Positions 22,489 to 34,955 of a stretch of DNA of 64,000 nt are shown piece after piece. The DNA is taken from positions 274,958 to 338,957 of the forward strand of contig JAJEKB010021144.1 in the NCBI GenBank assembly GCA_022393335.1. Direction: 5' to 3'. The notes beneath the pieces are model-generated. The model was not told the origin of the DNA and did not search any database. It saw only the letters and a program-made list of their open reading frames with translations. The number at the start of each line of letters is the position of its first letter. The first letter of the stretch is position 1. The position numbers were made by a program, and so were the translations under genes. Origin of the DNA: Macrotrachela quadricornifera. Taxonomy: Eukaryota > Rotifera > Eurotatoria > Philodinida > Philodinidae.

Positions 22489-23610
22489 ATTATGTCATGA
22501 CATACATAGTATTTTTGATTAATGTAAGTTCGTCATAATGTCTTCGTTTTTTCTTTTCAATACAACTCAATATTTTTACTCCTTTGCATTATATTATAAA
22601 GGTGTAGCTTATCGATGACGGAAGAAAAAATAGAACGGAAAAGGCATGACAAATTTTACTCATTTACATTTAAATCATAAATGACATTTTTATTAGTTAA
22701 CAAATATAAAAACAAATTAAAATGTGTTTCATTATCGTGATCGACTAGATTATTCGATAGAATTGTTCAATGACAATGTTTCTAGTTCTAAAATTATCAT
22801 AACATATCTACTGATACAAAACCGTTTTTTCAATATTCAAAGTCAAATATTCTGTTGTATTGATACTTTTTAAAATCTCTCAGTATCTTATTAGGTTATA
22901 AAATAAATATTGTCTAATAATATCATGAATTTCATAGAAAAATTATTACTTCAGAGTCAAGTACCTTCCAACTCTGATCTATGACGTAAATTGAAACAAA
23001 TAATGATTCACAAGTCCTGACCAATATAGAACAGGAAGAAACGCCACGTTGTTACTCGTTTTTTTTTCTTTCACTTAATCGATCAATAAAATATATTCTC
23101 TCCATGTTAAACATTAATAATAGTATGTGACAAGAGAACAACATACAAGACAAATTTAAGTATGTGAAATTATATAAAAATAAAAGTTAATATTTAACAA
23201 AACAGTTTAGTTTATGTATGAATTGTCTTATTCTTGAAATAATTAAGATTCGATTTGACGATATAATGAATTTGGAGAGGAAATTAAAAAAAAATCTTGG
23301 ATACTTAATGTTTTGCATCGATCAATTTATCAAAGATATCGTAACGATATCTAATGAGCAGCATAATAATAATTAAATTTTTCATTTTGCTGAGTTATTT
23401 GAATATATTTCTGTTAGTATATTGATTGTATTAATACATGACAATAATTTCCCCATTCATAAGATAAAGTATAATAGAAACAGTAAAAGCAGAATGATTA
23501 CTTTAATCTTCAATTAGAATTTCAGCTATATCGAAAAAAATTTTCAATGAATTGCTTTTTGATGAAATAATTGAAGTATAAAAATACATTACTATTCTCT
23601 TTTGAAGTAT
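22489..23610. other. Non-coding intergenic stretch
   Basis: This lies between the divergent MFS gene and the WWE-ART gene and should contain both promoters. No conserved motif or repeat was recognised. Confidence 0.5.
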
Positions 23611-24693
23611 ATGAATCATCAAGACAATGAAGTAATATGGTATTGGAGATCGAATACAAATCCATGGTCATTAAAAGAATCTGATCAATGGACTCCATAT
23701 ACTTCTACAATTAATAATCAAATTGAACAAGCTTATCAAACTCATCAAAATGAAATAAGTCTTAATGAAAATTATAAAATTGATCTTAATAAATTTTTAC
23801 AAATAAATATAAATGATCAAGTTAAACAACGACCTATTCGACGATGTTCAAATACTGAAGATATAATATCTTATTATCGTCGTGAACGTTTTAATTTTGT
23901 TCAACCAATTCGACGTTCAATTACAATTGATACTCCATATTATGGATCTATTTTTATTACTGATTGGTTAATTATGTTTACTAAAGGTACAATAAAAATA
24001 AAATTTTCACGATTAATTGATGCACTTATTAATGGAATTTTAATTGAAGGTAATAAACTCGGTTTCAATAATGAAGCTTTACAATTAACAGATGAAATTC
24101 GATTAATAAAAAAGAAAAATATTGAAAATTTACAACAATGTTGTGCTCGATTATATACAAAACCATGTTTTTTATTTAAGATTGTTAATGAAACATTACG
24201 TGAAAATGATCGTACAAAATTAGAAACTCTTGGTCCATTTTGTTATCTTTTATATAATTATATTGGTATACGACATAATAAATATTTATCCATACGAAAA
24301 CAAATAAAACATATTCTTAAATCAACAGAAAAATTTTCATCTATTATTGTTTATCGTGGTGAAGAATTATCTTTTGATCAAATTGAAATATATAAACAAG
24401 CTATTGGAAAAGGTTTTGCATATAAATGGTCATCATTTATTTCAACATCAAAATCACGTGAAGTTGCAGAAATGTATGGTTCAAATGTTTTATATATTAT
24501 TCAAATTCAACGTATTGCATCAAATGATCAATATGTTGATTTATCATCTATTGCATATATTACAGATGAACAAGAAATTCTATTACGACCTGGTGTTAGA
24601 TTAAAAATTGATAAATTTGATTTTGATTCAAGAACAGAACGATATGTTTTTTCTGTACAAATTCTACCTTCATTTATTTCAAATATAATGTAA
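23611..24693 (+). CDS. WWE-domain NAD+:arginine ADP-ribosyltransferase
   Basis: A single-exon gene of 360 residues starting at MNHQDNEVIW. Residues about 7-85 look like a WWE domain (VIWYWRSNTNPW, SDQWTPYTSTINNQIEQAY, LNKFLQININDQVKQRPIRR), a module that binds ADP-ribose chains or ubiquitin-pathway partners. Residues about 190-355 are an ecto-ART-type catalytic domain: LETLGPFCYLLYNYIG, then the R motif VYRGEE, the S motif KWSSFISTSKS and the acidic loop DEQEILLRPG. The EQE spacing fits the R-S-ExE triad of arginine-specific mono-ADP-ribosyltransferases. There is no signal peptide, so an intracellular enzyme is likely. Bdelloids have many ART genes. The target protein is unknown. An extra upstream TTG-started reading adds three residues and was not used. 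Confidence 0.88.
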   Translation: MNHQDNEVIWYWRSNTNPWSLKESDQWTPYTSTINNQIEQAYQTHQNEISLNENYKIDLNKFLQININDQVKQRPIRRCSNTEDIISYYRRERFNFVQPIRRSITIDTPYYGSIFITDWLIMFTKGTIKIKFSRLIDALINGILIEGNKLGFNNEALQLTDEIRLIKKKNIENLQQCCARLYTKPCFLFKIVNETLRENDRTKLETLGPFCYLLYNYIGIRHNKYLSIRKQIKHILKSTEKFSSIIVYRGEELSFDQIEIYKQAIGKGFAYKWSSFISTSKSREVAEMYGSNVLYIIQIQRIASNDQYVDLSSIAYITDEQEILLRPGVRLKIDKFDFDSRTERYVFSVQILPSFISNIM

Positions 24694-26464
24694 ATTTATA
24701 ATAAAAACAAGATGTATTAGAAGAAAATTTTAATACGAAAAATTAATAAATAAAGATATTTCTCATATGTTCGACTGCGATGCAGTTGTTAAAAAGGTAG
24801 CGACATGATGATTACAATGAATATTCTATGATAAATTTATGTTGATTAACTGTTGCTGTGAGAGTACACACAGAATAATTAAAAACTAACTGATTGAAAA
24901 TATTAGGATTGAGATGAACTACATATAAAACTGCATGTACGTATTCCTGGTTAGTTTAGCAATTGTTTGATGTGTATGAAAATGATAATGATATATGTAA
25001 TGCATTTTATCATGCGAATACGAAACTTCATACATGCATCAATATTTTTAGGAAATATTGAAAAAAGTATTCTGGTCTAGATTGTTAACTGTTAAGTTGA
25101 ATGAATAATCAATTATAAAATTAATAAGACATCTATATCAATTGTCTACTCACTTAATATTAAATATTATTCTTTAATAATATGGAGAAATTCAATGGAG
25201 AAAACATGTCTGTATAGTCATACGTACAAATTTTCGATTACGAGATTTAAAATTCTAACGAAAATTTCTGTATAAATACAGCATGAAAAAGAAAGATGTT
25301 TCAGTTATAGAGTAAATTTTCATCGCATTGAATAAAAGTAATGAGCGTTGAAATGTTAAAATTATCCTGTCAATAATCTTAAATTCTTATCCAGAAAAGT
25401 TTTCAGAAGAAGAAAAACAGATGAATATATTTATCAACAAGGTTATGGCATATTTCGATTTCATCAACGTTATCCACTAGATTAATGACGAATCTATTTT
25501 GTCTTATTTTCTGAAACTAAATCAGTTGAAATCCACATTGGGATACCACTAATAAAATCAATAAAAAAAAACATTTTCATTCATAAAAATTTTCTTCTGG
25601 AAAACACAATCAAGGTTATTTAACATTTAGAATATTAACCATTCTTACGTACTTGTATTTCTTTCGTTCAGACATTAATACTATTTGAAAAGATTTTTGG
25701 TATTATTATACGTTTAATGATAATTATTTGTGGTGCAGTTTTGAGAATGAGATCTGTGAAAGACTGATCAATATGACTATGGGTTACGAAATATGAGTTA
25801 AGATCGACATCAGCAAAATAATATGTATTCTTTTCGCTGAAAGCACATTTTGGCCATGGAGGGCGCCCAAACTTTGAAGGTAAGGGCAAGAATAAGTTGT
25901 CCTCTATACGGTTAACAGGTGTGTGTAAGAATCAAAGGAGGCACACAGTCTAAAGCATCTCGCCAAGCTTTCGGCAAAGAGGGTTACAACCGTCGGTGAA
26001 TGCCCTCTTTTCTAATGCAGAGCTTAAAAGTGTTCTTTTTTTATGATTGGTGAAAAAAGTATATGTAGCTTATCTCAACTAAATATCAGTACATATAATC
26101 AATGTCATTTGTTATCTATCCCTCTATTAAGATGAGAAAATAATCAATATGGTCACAAAGAATATTTATCGAAGATTTTTTTAACCTTAAAATCAACATT
26201 GGTTGACTACGAATAGAATCGACGAAACATGTATAGAAGAACAAATCAATATCAAAATTTACCTTTTAATGATCGTAAAAATTTATATAAGTCTAACAGA
26301 AAGAAAAGCATTCTGTTTCGGCAGATGATGATACTATTGGCATGTCTTCACAGATGTGAACAATTTACATAAGAATTCCTAAAATGCTAATCTATTTCAA
26401 CGAGTTCTCTAGTGCATTTTTTTATATTGATTCGAAAGTTCGACTGGCTCAGCCGACGTACTAA
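24694..26464. other. Non-coding stretch with a small structured segment
   Basis: No gene was recognised. At 25850-26020 base composition becomes more GC-rich. A hairpin with 8-bp stem AAAGAGGG (25976-25983) / CCCTCTTT (26003-26010) follows a second short stem (GCCAAGC/TCGGCAAAG region). It could be part of an RNA gene or a transposon end; neither is supported well enough to name. Confidence 0.4.
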
Positions 26465-26947
26465 CGAGGAGACCGTCCCAGGTGTACACCTCCGATTTCC
26501 TTCGTNNNNNNNNNNNNNNNNNNNNNNNNNNNNNNNNNNNNNNNNNNNNNNNNNNNNNNNNNNNNNNNNNNNNNNNNNNNNNNNNNNNNNNNNNNNNNNN
26601 NNNNNNNNNNNNNNNNNNNNNNNNNNNNNNNNNNNNNNNNNNNNNNNNNNNNNNNNNNNNNNNNNNNNNNNNNNNNNNNNNNNNNNNNNNNNNNNNNNNN
26701 NNNNNNNNNNNNNNNNNNNNNNNNNNNNNNNNNNNNNNNNNNNNNNNNNNNNNNNNNNNNNNNNNNNNNNNNNNNNNNNNNNNNNNNNNNNNNNNNNNNN
26801 NNNNNNNNNNNNNNNNNNNNNNNNNNNNNNNNNNNNNNNNNNNNNNNNNNNNNNNNNNNNNNNNNNNNNNNNNNNNNNNNNNNNNNNNNNNNNNNNNNNN
26901 NNNNNAACGAAGGAAATCGGAGGTGTACACCTGGGACGGTCTCCTCG
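26465..26947. mobile_element. Inverted-repeat element with an unassembled interior
   Basis: A perfect 41-bp terminal inverted repeat begins CGAGGAGACCGTCCCAGGTG at 26465 and ends with its complement at 26947. Between the arms lies a run of exactly 400 N (26506-26905), a scaffold-gap placeholder. TAA flanks both ends (26462-26464 and 26948-26950), compatible with the 3-bp TWA target duplication of PIF/Harbinger elements. Reading frames crossing the Ns are artefacts. The true interior length and content are unknown. Confidence 0.7.
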
Positions 26948-27077
26948 TAAGAAGAAGAACTCGAATATTTATCTCTATAATAATGAATATTTCACTTGTT
27001 ATTTTTATTCATATATTGTAAATTTTGTTTTTTCATAGATATATTAAGTTTCTAGGATTTAATTAATTATTATAAAA

Positions 27078-27887
27078 ATGACGGATTCATCACCATTGTC
27101 TGGTCATCATTCAACTGCTTACATAACTAAATTTAATCCTGATGATTATCTTAAAACAATGTATACTCAACTTAGTCCTATCTACATTTATTATATACGT
27201 GGTCTTTTACATTCTTTGCATGAAAATGCTTCTCATATACCAAAAGATGGTAAAGCTCTTGATTTTGGAGGTGGAGCAAGTCTTTGGCCATCATTTACAC
27301 TTTCTCATTATATTGATACAATTCAATTTTGTGATTATACACCAGCTAATCTTCAAGCTATTCAAGCTTGGCTTGATCATTCTGATAAAGCACATGATTG
27401 GACAACATTTTTTCGTTTTATTCTTCATGAAAATCATAATATATCTGAAAGTGAATTATCAACATATGAAGATCAACTTCGAAAAGCTCTTAGTCATTAT
27501 CCACTCTCAACATGTGATGTACATAATCCAAATTGTCCTATTCTTTCTGGTCCAGCTAATCAATATGATGTTATTGTTAGTTGTGAATGTTTAGAAGGAG
27601 CTTGTCGAACTTATGATGCATATAAACAAGCTATTCAACGTCTAGTTCGAATACTTAAACCAAATGGATTATTGATTATTTTCGGTGTTATTAATTGCTC
27701 ATATTATATGGTAGGAAATGAACGATTTGAAAGTTTATCTGTAAATGAAAAGTTAGTATATGAAGCAATGGAAGAAGCTGGTATTAAACAATTAAAAATT
27801 CAAAGTGAAAAAATAGGAGATGAAAATGATCCATTGGCAGATTATTATGGTGCCATGGTCATAACAGCTATTAAACCTAACTCCTAA
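27078..27887 (+). CDS. NNMT/PNMT/TEMT-family small-molecule methyltransferase
   Basis: A single exon of 269 residues. The architecture is that of the nicotinamide / phenylethanolamine / indolethylamine N-methyltransferase family: an N-terminal substrate lid (YITKFNPDDYLKTMYTQL), SAM-binding motif I ALDFGGGASLWPS, then FCDYTPANLQAIQAWLDHSD with the family's DYT-N-W signature, HDWTTFFRF, a VIVSCECLEGACRTYDAYK segment, and ILKPNGLLIIFGVINCSYYM. The C-terminal DYYGAMVITAIKP matches the family's last strand. These cytosolic enzymes move a methyl group from SAM to an amine, such as nicotinamide, to control methyl balance or amine clearance. The exact substrate cannot be predicted. The ATG at 27078 gives a normal family length. 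The gene has no intron, unlike most neighbours. Confidence 0.88.
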   Translation: MTDSSPLSGHHSTAYITKFNPDDYLKTMYTQLSPIYIYYIRGLLHSLHENASHIPKDGKALDFGGGASLWPSFTLSHYIDTIQFCDYTPANLQAIQAWLDHSDKAHDWTTFFRFILHENHNISESELSTYEDQLRKALSHYPLSTCDVHNPNCPILSGPANQYDVIVSCECLEGACRTYDAYKQAIQRLVRILKPNGLLIIFGVINCSYYMVGNERFESLSVNEKLVYEAMEEAGIKQLKIQSEKIGDENDPLADYYGAMVITAIKPNS

Positions 27888-29164
27888 ATTTTAAGCTGAC
27901 ACATCTAATAAATAGTTGTGATTATTTCTATTTTAAAATATTTTCGTAGTGAATTGAGTACTCAATTACTGACATATATATAATTATATGTCGTGAGTTG
28001 AAATGGCACTATAACTCGAAAAATATTACTATTGAAAAGCAAACATTCGAAAGATTTGAAATAGATATTATAATGTAATCTGAAGATAAATACAAATATC
28101 CTTTTTTAAGTTATATATAAATGAACATTATCTAATTAATTTTGAATTGATATCTTTTCTAAATATTATGAAACTTAATCATTTTCTTTAACAATCAGAA
28201 CAGTCTTAGAGGCGACTGATGACATATTAGATTTCTTTATTTTATTAGATTTTATCAAACTATGATGATTGTAATGGATAATAATAAAGCATTCTTATTT
28301 TAATTATTTTTTGATTTGTATTCTTTCATCACGTAGAAAAAAGATCTTACGAAGAAAGGAAAAAATTTTAATAGATGAGTTATTTTTCAAGTATAATAAC
28401 AAGTTTTCCGCAAAATTAAATTCTTCAATATTAGGAAATGGACGTATATATTTATCGAGATAATAAATGTCCCTTAAAAAAGACAAAAAGTTAACTTTAG
28501 AATTATTAATTTCTATAGTTATAACTTTCATTAGCGTTAGTCTATTCACTGAATCACTTATCCAATAAATTGTGCTGTTTCACATGAGCAATGAAGCAAA
28601 ACATGCAATTGTAAAATATGTACAAATACAGCGATCATGTGAGTATCTATAGATTATTTTAAACCAAAGAATATATAAGAGAAAAACAACATGTTTGTCA
28701 TTAAAGAATAATTTTGTATTAGTTAAAAAATTTAATATTAGTTTTGTTATTAAATGATTAATGACTTCTAAATTTGTCCTTAAAACGAATAAAAAAATAT
28801 CTGTATTAACATGACATCTTTCATAAAACCTTCCTATTTGTAAGTTAATTGGTTTATATATTCATTCATCATAATAATAAAAAATATTTTTTGTCCACGA
28901 CTTAAGATTTTTAATAGTTTTCTAGATGATTGTATAAGTATCACTTTTCTCTTTATAGAATCATCTTAAAGGCGAAAAATTAAACATGTGGTGTCTTTAT
29001 TTGCATTTATCATGCCTATTATAATGAATATGTAATATTTATATTATTCTTTTCTACTAAACTAAAATACGCAAATTATGTATGTTGAAGAAAAAAAGAA
29101 AATATTATTTTTTTTTTTATTTTATATATTTAGTATTTTTATTAAAATTTTTTAATCAAATAAA
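27888..29164. other. Non-coding AT-rich stretch
   Basis: This contains the 3' region of the methyltransferase gene and the upstream region of the EDEM3-like gene. No repeat or RNA gene was recognised; the minus-strand frame at 28304-28549 has no family features. Confidence 0.5.
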
Positions 29165-32100
29165 ATGCTTATCAAAATTTTTCAAATACTTTGCTTTATA
29201 TCAATTATTGCTGGTATGTTACCAGAAGAAAAAGCTCAATTACGTTTACAAGTTATTGAAATGTTTAAGCATGGTTTTGGATCTTATATGGTAAGAAGTT
29301 TATTTATTTAATTAATAATAGTTGATTTTTTTTTAATAGAAATATGCATATCCTGCTGATGAATTAATGCCATTGAGGTACGAAAAAACAAATTATTTTA
29401 TAAGATTAAATGAATATAAAATATTTTTATTTTTAGTTGTAAAGGACGATATCGTGGTTCAGAACCATCTCGAGGTGATATTGATGATGCTCTTGGAAAG
29501 TAAATAAGCAAAAAAAAAAACAGCCATTTTTTTTGTTATTAATATATTTAAATATTTATCTATTATTTTAGTTTTTCTTTAACACTTGTTGATAGTTTGG
29601 ATACATTAGCGGTAAATTATATAAAAATATTTTAAATTAATTATTTATTTTTATTTTTAGGTGCTTGGAATGTTTGATGAATTTGAACATGCTGTTCGTC
29701 AAGTAGTTCAACATGTTTCATTTGATCGTGATGTTATTGTTTCAGTTTTTGAAACAAATATTCGTATGATCGGGTAATTTTATTGATTAAAAATATCGAA
29801 TATCTTAATTTTTTTTCATAAAAATTATTTTGTTTTAGTGGTCTTCTTGGTGGTCATATAGCAGCAAAATATATTAATTCACATCATCCATTACGTTTAT
29901 CTTGGTATCGTGATGAATTATTAGTTTTAGCACATGATTTAGGTATACGTTTATTACCAGCATTTAATACAACAAGTGGTTTACCATTACCACGTGTTAA
30001 TCTTCGTTATGGTATTGATTTAACATTATCAAAAAGTGAACGTGAACGTTTTACATGTACAGCATGTGCTGGTACATTAATATTAGAATGGGCAACATTA
30101 TCACGTTTAACAGGAAATTATTTATTTGAACAATATGCTGATCGTGCTATGTCTTATTTATGGGAAAGACGTCATAGACAATCAAATTTAATGGGTACTA
30201 TACTTAATGTACATTCAGGTGATTGGGTTGTACGAGAATCAGGCATTGGTGCTGGTATTGATTCATATTATGAATATTTATTTAAAGCATATGTTTTATT
30301 AGGTGAAGAAAATAATGATTATTTATCACGTTTTCAAGAACATTATTCATCTATAATGTCTTATGTACAACAAGGTGTTGCTATGGTTAATGTACATATG
30401 CATCAACCATATCGTTTAGCTAAAAATCATATGGATGCATTATTAGCATTTTGGCCTGGATTACAAGTTATGACGGGAGATTTAAAACCAGCTATTGAAT
30501 TACATGAAATGCTTTATCAAGTTGTTAAAAAACATAAATTTTTACCTGAAGCTTTTACAACTGATTATAGAATACATTGGAATTCACATCCATTAAGACC
30601 AGAATTTGTTGAATCAACATATTTTCTTTATAAGGTAAAGTGAAAAATTTTATAAAAATCGATAATTTTTATTTTTCTAGGCTACTGATGATCCTCATTA
30701 TCTTGAAGTTGGTCGGACAATATTAACAAATTTAGAAAAACATGCTCGTGTTCCATGTGGTTATGCTGCATTATCTGATGTATCTACAGGTCAACATGAA
30801 GATCGTATGGATTCATTTGTATTAGCTGAAACATTTAAATATCTTTATTTATTATTTGATACTGTTCCACATCGTTATATGGATATAGATCAATTTATAT
30901 TTACAACTGAAGCACATATATTACCACTTAATTTATTATTATTTAATATAAATGATACATTACGTGCTGAATTTGATGAAAAAACTACAATATCAGCACG
31001 TTTATATGAACAAAAAAATCTTTTATTAAAAGAAAGATTAAATGAAAAACGAGCAAAATATAATCAATGTCCAGCTATGGATGATCAATTTAAATCACAT
31101 AAATATAAAGAACAATTACGAAAAAATATTCGTGGTGATCAAGATATGACTGAAACAGTAACAACAACATCATCAATTGAATTTGAAAAACGATCAAAAA
31201 AGTTATTTTCTCATTTAATAATAATATATATATAATTATTTTTTTTTTCAGTGAATCATATCGTCGTTTAACTGCATCTGAATTTACAGCTGGTGATCCT
31301 CAACATGTTGCTCAATTAGCACAAATGGGTATACAAATTCAAACAATGTCTGATGGACGTAAATAATTAAATATTTATCTTCTTCTTCATCTTTGATTTT
31401 TTTCTTTCTTTAGGTGTTCAATTAATTCATAATTCTGCCAATGCTGCATCAAATGAAGATGCTAATGATGGTCTAATTTTTATACAAGAAATGATGGAAT
31501 TAATGAAAAATACTAATGAAAAAGGACAATCATCATCCGAAACTAATCATCATTTACCATTAACAGTTATTCCATTAGTAACTCCATCATTAACAAAACC
31601 AATTAAATTTACTGCTGGTTCGGCTCAATTTGGAAAACAATTACATGGAAAACTAGGAGTAAAAAAAATTTATTTATTTAATAAATTTTAAAAATATTCT
31701 TTATTTTTTTTTCCTATTTAGATATTTGCTCAATTATATGTTGCACAACCATTTTCTGCTTGTTCAACATTATTTTCATCTTCTTATTTATCTTCACGTA
31801 TTGGTATTATTCGTCGTGGTGATTGTATGTTTATTGATAAAGCTCGTCAATTAGAATATGCACAATCAATAGGTGGAATTGTTATTGATCATAATACATC
31901 ATTAAAATCATCAAATGGTGCAATATTTTCTATGACTGGTGATGGAAATAATAATGTTAATATTCCATTTGTTTTAATGTTTAAAGATGAAGCATTTCAA
32001 TTATTACATTTATTATCAAAACAACCAAATTTAATTGTTTATATTGGTGATGAAAAATATTTTAAAGAAAGTTTTTATCAACAAATTGAATTATTAGAAA

Positions 32101-32931
32101 ATCTTATTGGAAATTATCAACAAACAAGTGAAAAATGGATTTATGGAAAAATAAATTGGTATAAAAAGAAAAATGTATGTTCAATTATACCAATGAAATT
32201 AAAACAATTAGAATTATCTATTTATCAACATGATAATCATATTGATATTGAAAATATAAAAAAACAATCAATGATTCAATTTGAACATGTTATTGATACT
32301 GGTAAGATTATAATCTATTGAATAATTAATAAAAAAAAAAATGGATTATTCGACTTACGAGGAACGATCACCAACTTATAAATCGTTTTTAAGCTGTTAC
32401 TTTGTGTATAAATAGATCCTAGTGAGACTAGAAAAAGTCCGAGTCGTTTTACTGAAACTTCAGGCTATACCTGAGTATATACACAAAAATCGAAAATTCG
32501 TATTTAGACTTGAATATTCATTCATAGATAGGTCTAGTGGTACTTAATATCATATCTGTAGAAAATTCTTTACAAATTGGCAAAATATATTTGACTAAAA
32601 AATTTTTGTAATATTTATTTTAGATGGCAATAAAACTGCCGAAGAAATAACTTCAGAATTATTTGCTAGTCTGAATTTAACAGCAATAAATTTTGATATT
32701 CAATCAAATAATATTGAAGCTTATCGTTCAGCACTTGATAAAGTAGTTCGAGCAGCACTTCTTGCTGTTAATCAATCGATTTATTCAAATGTAACTAATG
32801 GACAAGAACAAACATTTGAAGTTCCTGTTGAGATTAATAATAATATTGAAGAAAATGATCAAGAACAAATATCAACTACTGATACTCGAAAATATACAGA
32901 AAAAAGGCCAGAAACAAAAGATGAACATTAA
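29165..32931 (+). CDS. EDEM3: ER degradation-enhancing alpha-mannosidase-like protein (EDEM3-like)
   Basis: Eleven exons join in phase to 978 residues: 29165-29290, 29340-29377, 29437-29499, 29572-29611, 29661-29773, 29839-30634, 30681-31201, 31252-31358, 31414-31658, 31722-32301 and 32624-32931. A hydrophobic signal ([17 protein letters not shown]) opens the protein. A GH47 mannosidase domain follows with [64 protein letters not shown] and the [18 protein letters not shown] helix, closing with [12 protein letters not shown] domain lies in exon 10 ([35 protein letters not shown]). GH47 plus PA is the EDEM3 layout; EDEM3 trims mannose from misfolded glycoproteins for ER-associated degradation. 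The C-terminus is KDEH instead of an ER-retrieval KDEL. Intron 10 is 322 bp; the others are 46-65 bp. Confidence 0.93.
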
Positions 32932-34670
32932 ATTATATGTTACATATATTTATTGTTATCTATTACCGGTGGTGTATGATTAATTATTTTGTTTCCATTT
33001 TCATTTGTTTTTTAGCTGTCGAGTTATTATTTTGACAAAAAAAGAAATCATATTGATAGATCTTCCGAAACCAAATAAAAAATATAATATGACTATTGTT
33101 TCAAAGTTATTCTTTTCATTTGTCTTCTTTTTTTTTGTTTTTTGTTATTTATAAAAATATATCGAAACTAAAAGTAAAAATTACTGAATATATATTCTTT
33201 ATTCAATCAAATGAAGTTATTTAATTTATCAATCTTTCTATAATAGTCATTATTATTTATGATATAAATGATCTAAAAGAAATCTTAAAGTGTATAGAGG
33301 TACAAATTTAGACTCATTCTTTTCTTTCGGCACAGACTGCAACTTTTGATTCTTAGTTGTTATTTTTACATAGATATTTACATTTGCTTCGAATAATGCT
33401 TCATTTTTCATAAAAGTACGGTTAATCTGAGATTATTTATCATTTTTGCTTCCAATAAAGCACTAGTTTTACAGATTGTATTTTCTCACTAAGCGAAAAG
33501 TGTTGTATGATTAATTAATTAGTAGAATAAGATGGACCGTTTTGAACGTAACACAAATAAATGCACGTATCTTGTTAAAAATAGGACTCAGAAAAAAATG
33601 ATTTCTTTTTTCTATCTTGTTTATTCTAAAATTTTTTTCATTTAGTTTCCGGTAATTCTATTAATTTCAATCCATATATTTGCTTTTAGAAACTTGCAAG
33701 AAATACATTTACATATCTCTTTACATTTGATTCTTTTCCACTATTAACAAGTAGAAATAAACTCTATTTATTTCTACTTATCATGTAATTTAATTACCTA
33801 AAAGTCTTTATCAATTTATCAAGTTAAGATATATGAAAAATACTTTATTACACATTATATAATAAATAAATAAAATAAATTTGAAATTCACTACTAAGAT
33901 TACAATATTTTGCAAACGATTTAAGGTAATTAATTCAAAATTTATCAAATTATCACATAATCCCGTCAAATATACTATGTCCATGCAGAATTATCGGATG
34001 TATCAAGATTTTTATAAATTGATTATTAATTTAAATATTAAAATCTAACCAATTTATTACTTATATGACTACTTGATGAGATGTATCGTACAATTCATGA
34101 ATGAAAAAAGTCATGTCAAATATTTAAAAGAGCGTAAAGATGAATTCATTTGAAAGTGATGTATTTAAAATCAATAATACCATTGCTCACAACGTTTATA
34201 AACAAAATAGTCGCATAGCTATTGAAGGAGAGCACGAAGGTGTAATCCCCTCCTTTCTCATAAATTTTTTAATCTCAAAATGGTATGGTTTGGGCTTTAG
34301 AAAAAATGTAAAGCGATGTAACAGCAAGGATAGGAACTTCATTAGGAGTTTCATGGGACTAGAACAATCTTCAAGTATGTAATTCTATGAAGACAATCAT
34401 TTCTCAATAAGTATAGAATTTCCAACTGAAGATAATTCGATTTTATTATGGATATCTGGTAAATTGGATATTTTCAATATTTTTGAATGTTGCAAAACTT
34501 TCGGCATGTGTTTCAGACTATTAGAAAAACTAGCACTTATTCTGATGCGAAAAAAATCTATTGACTTTCTTTAATTATTTTTTTTGCTATGCCACTAAAA
34601 TAAAATTAACGCTCTTGTTCTTAATTACTGAAGTATAACTCTTTTTTGTCTTTTTTTTAATATAAGGTTA
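32932..34670. other. Non-coding AT-rich stretch
   Basis: No gene supported. The 80-codon plus-strand frame at 34140-34382 has no recognisable domain. Its composition is more balanced than its surroundings, so it could be a relic, but nothing identifies it. Confidence 0.45.
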
Positions 34671-34955
34671 TTATTTACATGCTGAGAAACATAAAGTACA
34701 TGAAATACAACATAAAATACATTCAACTCTTGTCCCACAACATTTCACAACGTCGCAACAAAATGAAGCACATGAAGTATCATCGGTATTCTTAATTGAT
34801 AATGATGTTGTTTGTAACTCATTTTTATCCAAAGGTAATTGTGAAGATTCATTAGATGAAAATGGATTAGTAAATGAATGAGTTGGTTGTACTGTTGCAT
34901 AAGTATATGGTGGTGGTGGTGGTGGTGAAAGTTCATCTGATTTGTTTGAATTCAT
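34671..34955 (-). CDS. Small Pro-rich / Cys-rich protein of unknown function
   Basis: Starting at MNSNKSDE (ATG 34953-34955) the frame encodes 94 residues. A Pro tract (SPPPPPPYTYATVQ) opens it, followed by a polar middle rich in Ser, Thr and Asn. A C-terminal cluster of ten Cys residues in about 34 positions closes it (CASFCCDVVKCC, ECILCCISCTLCFSACK). The tail has the look of Cys-rich tail-anchored or palmitoylated proteins such as CYSTM-type proteins, but the match is only compositional. An in-frame ATG 27 codons upstream (35034-35036) would add a basic hydrophobic stretch; the shorter start is preferred because the Pro-rich start resembles related protein layouts. Expression is unproven. 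Confidence 0.45.
   Translation of the reverse strand: MNSNKSDELSPPPPPPYTYATVQPTHSFTNPFSSNESSQLPLDKNELQTTSLSIKNTDDTSCASFCCDVVKCCGTRVECILCCISCTLCFSACK

Noticed and set aside
24347..24604. Second frame inside the ADP-ribosyltransferase gene
   Set aside because: It is an out-of-frame shadow of the ART catalytic domain.
26409..27038. Long frames spanning the N run
   Set aside because: They exist only because N is read as an unknown residue; the flanking parts are the inverted repeat.
34140..34382. 80-codon plus-strand frame
   Set aside because: No recognisable domain, no splice context and no neighbouring support; it could be a relic but cannot be called.
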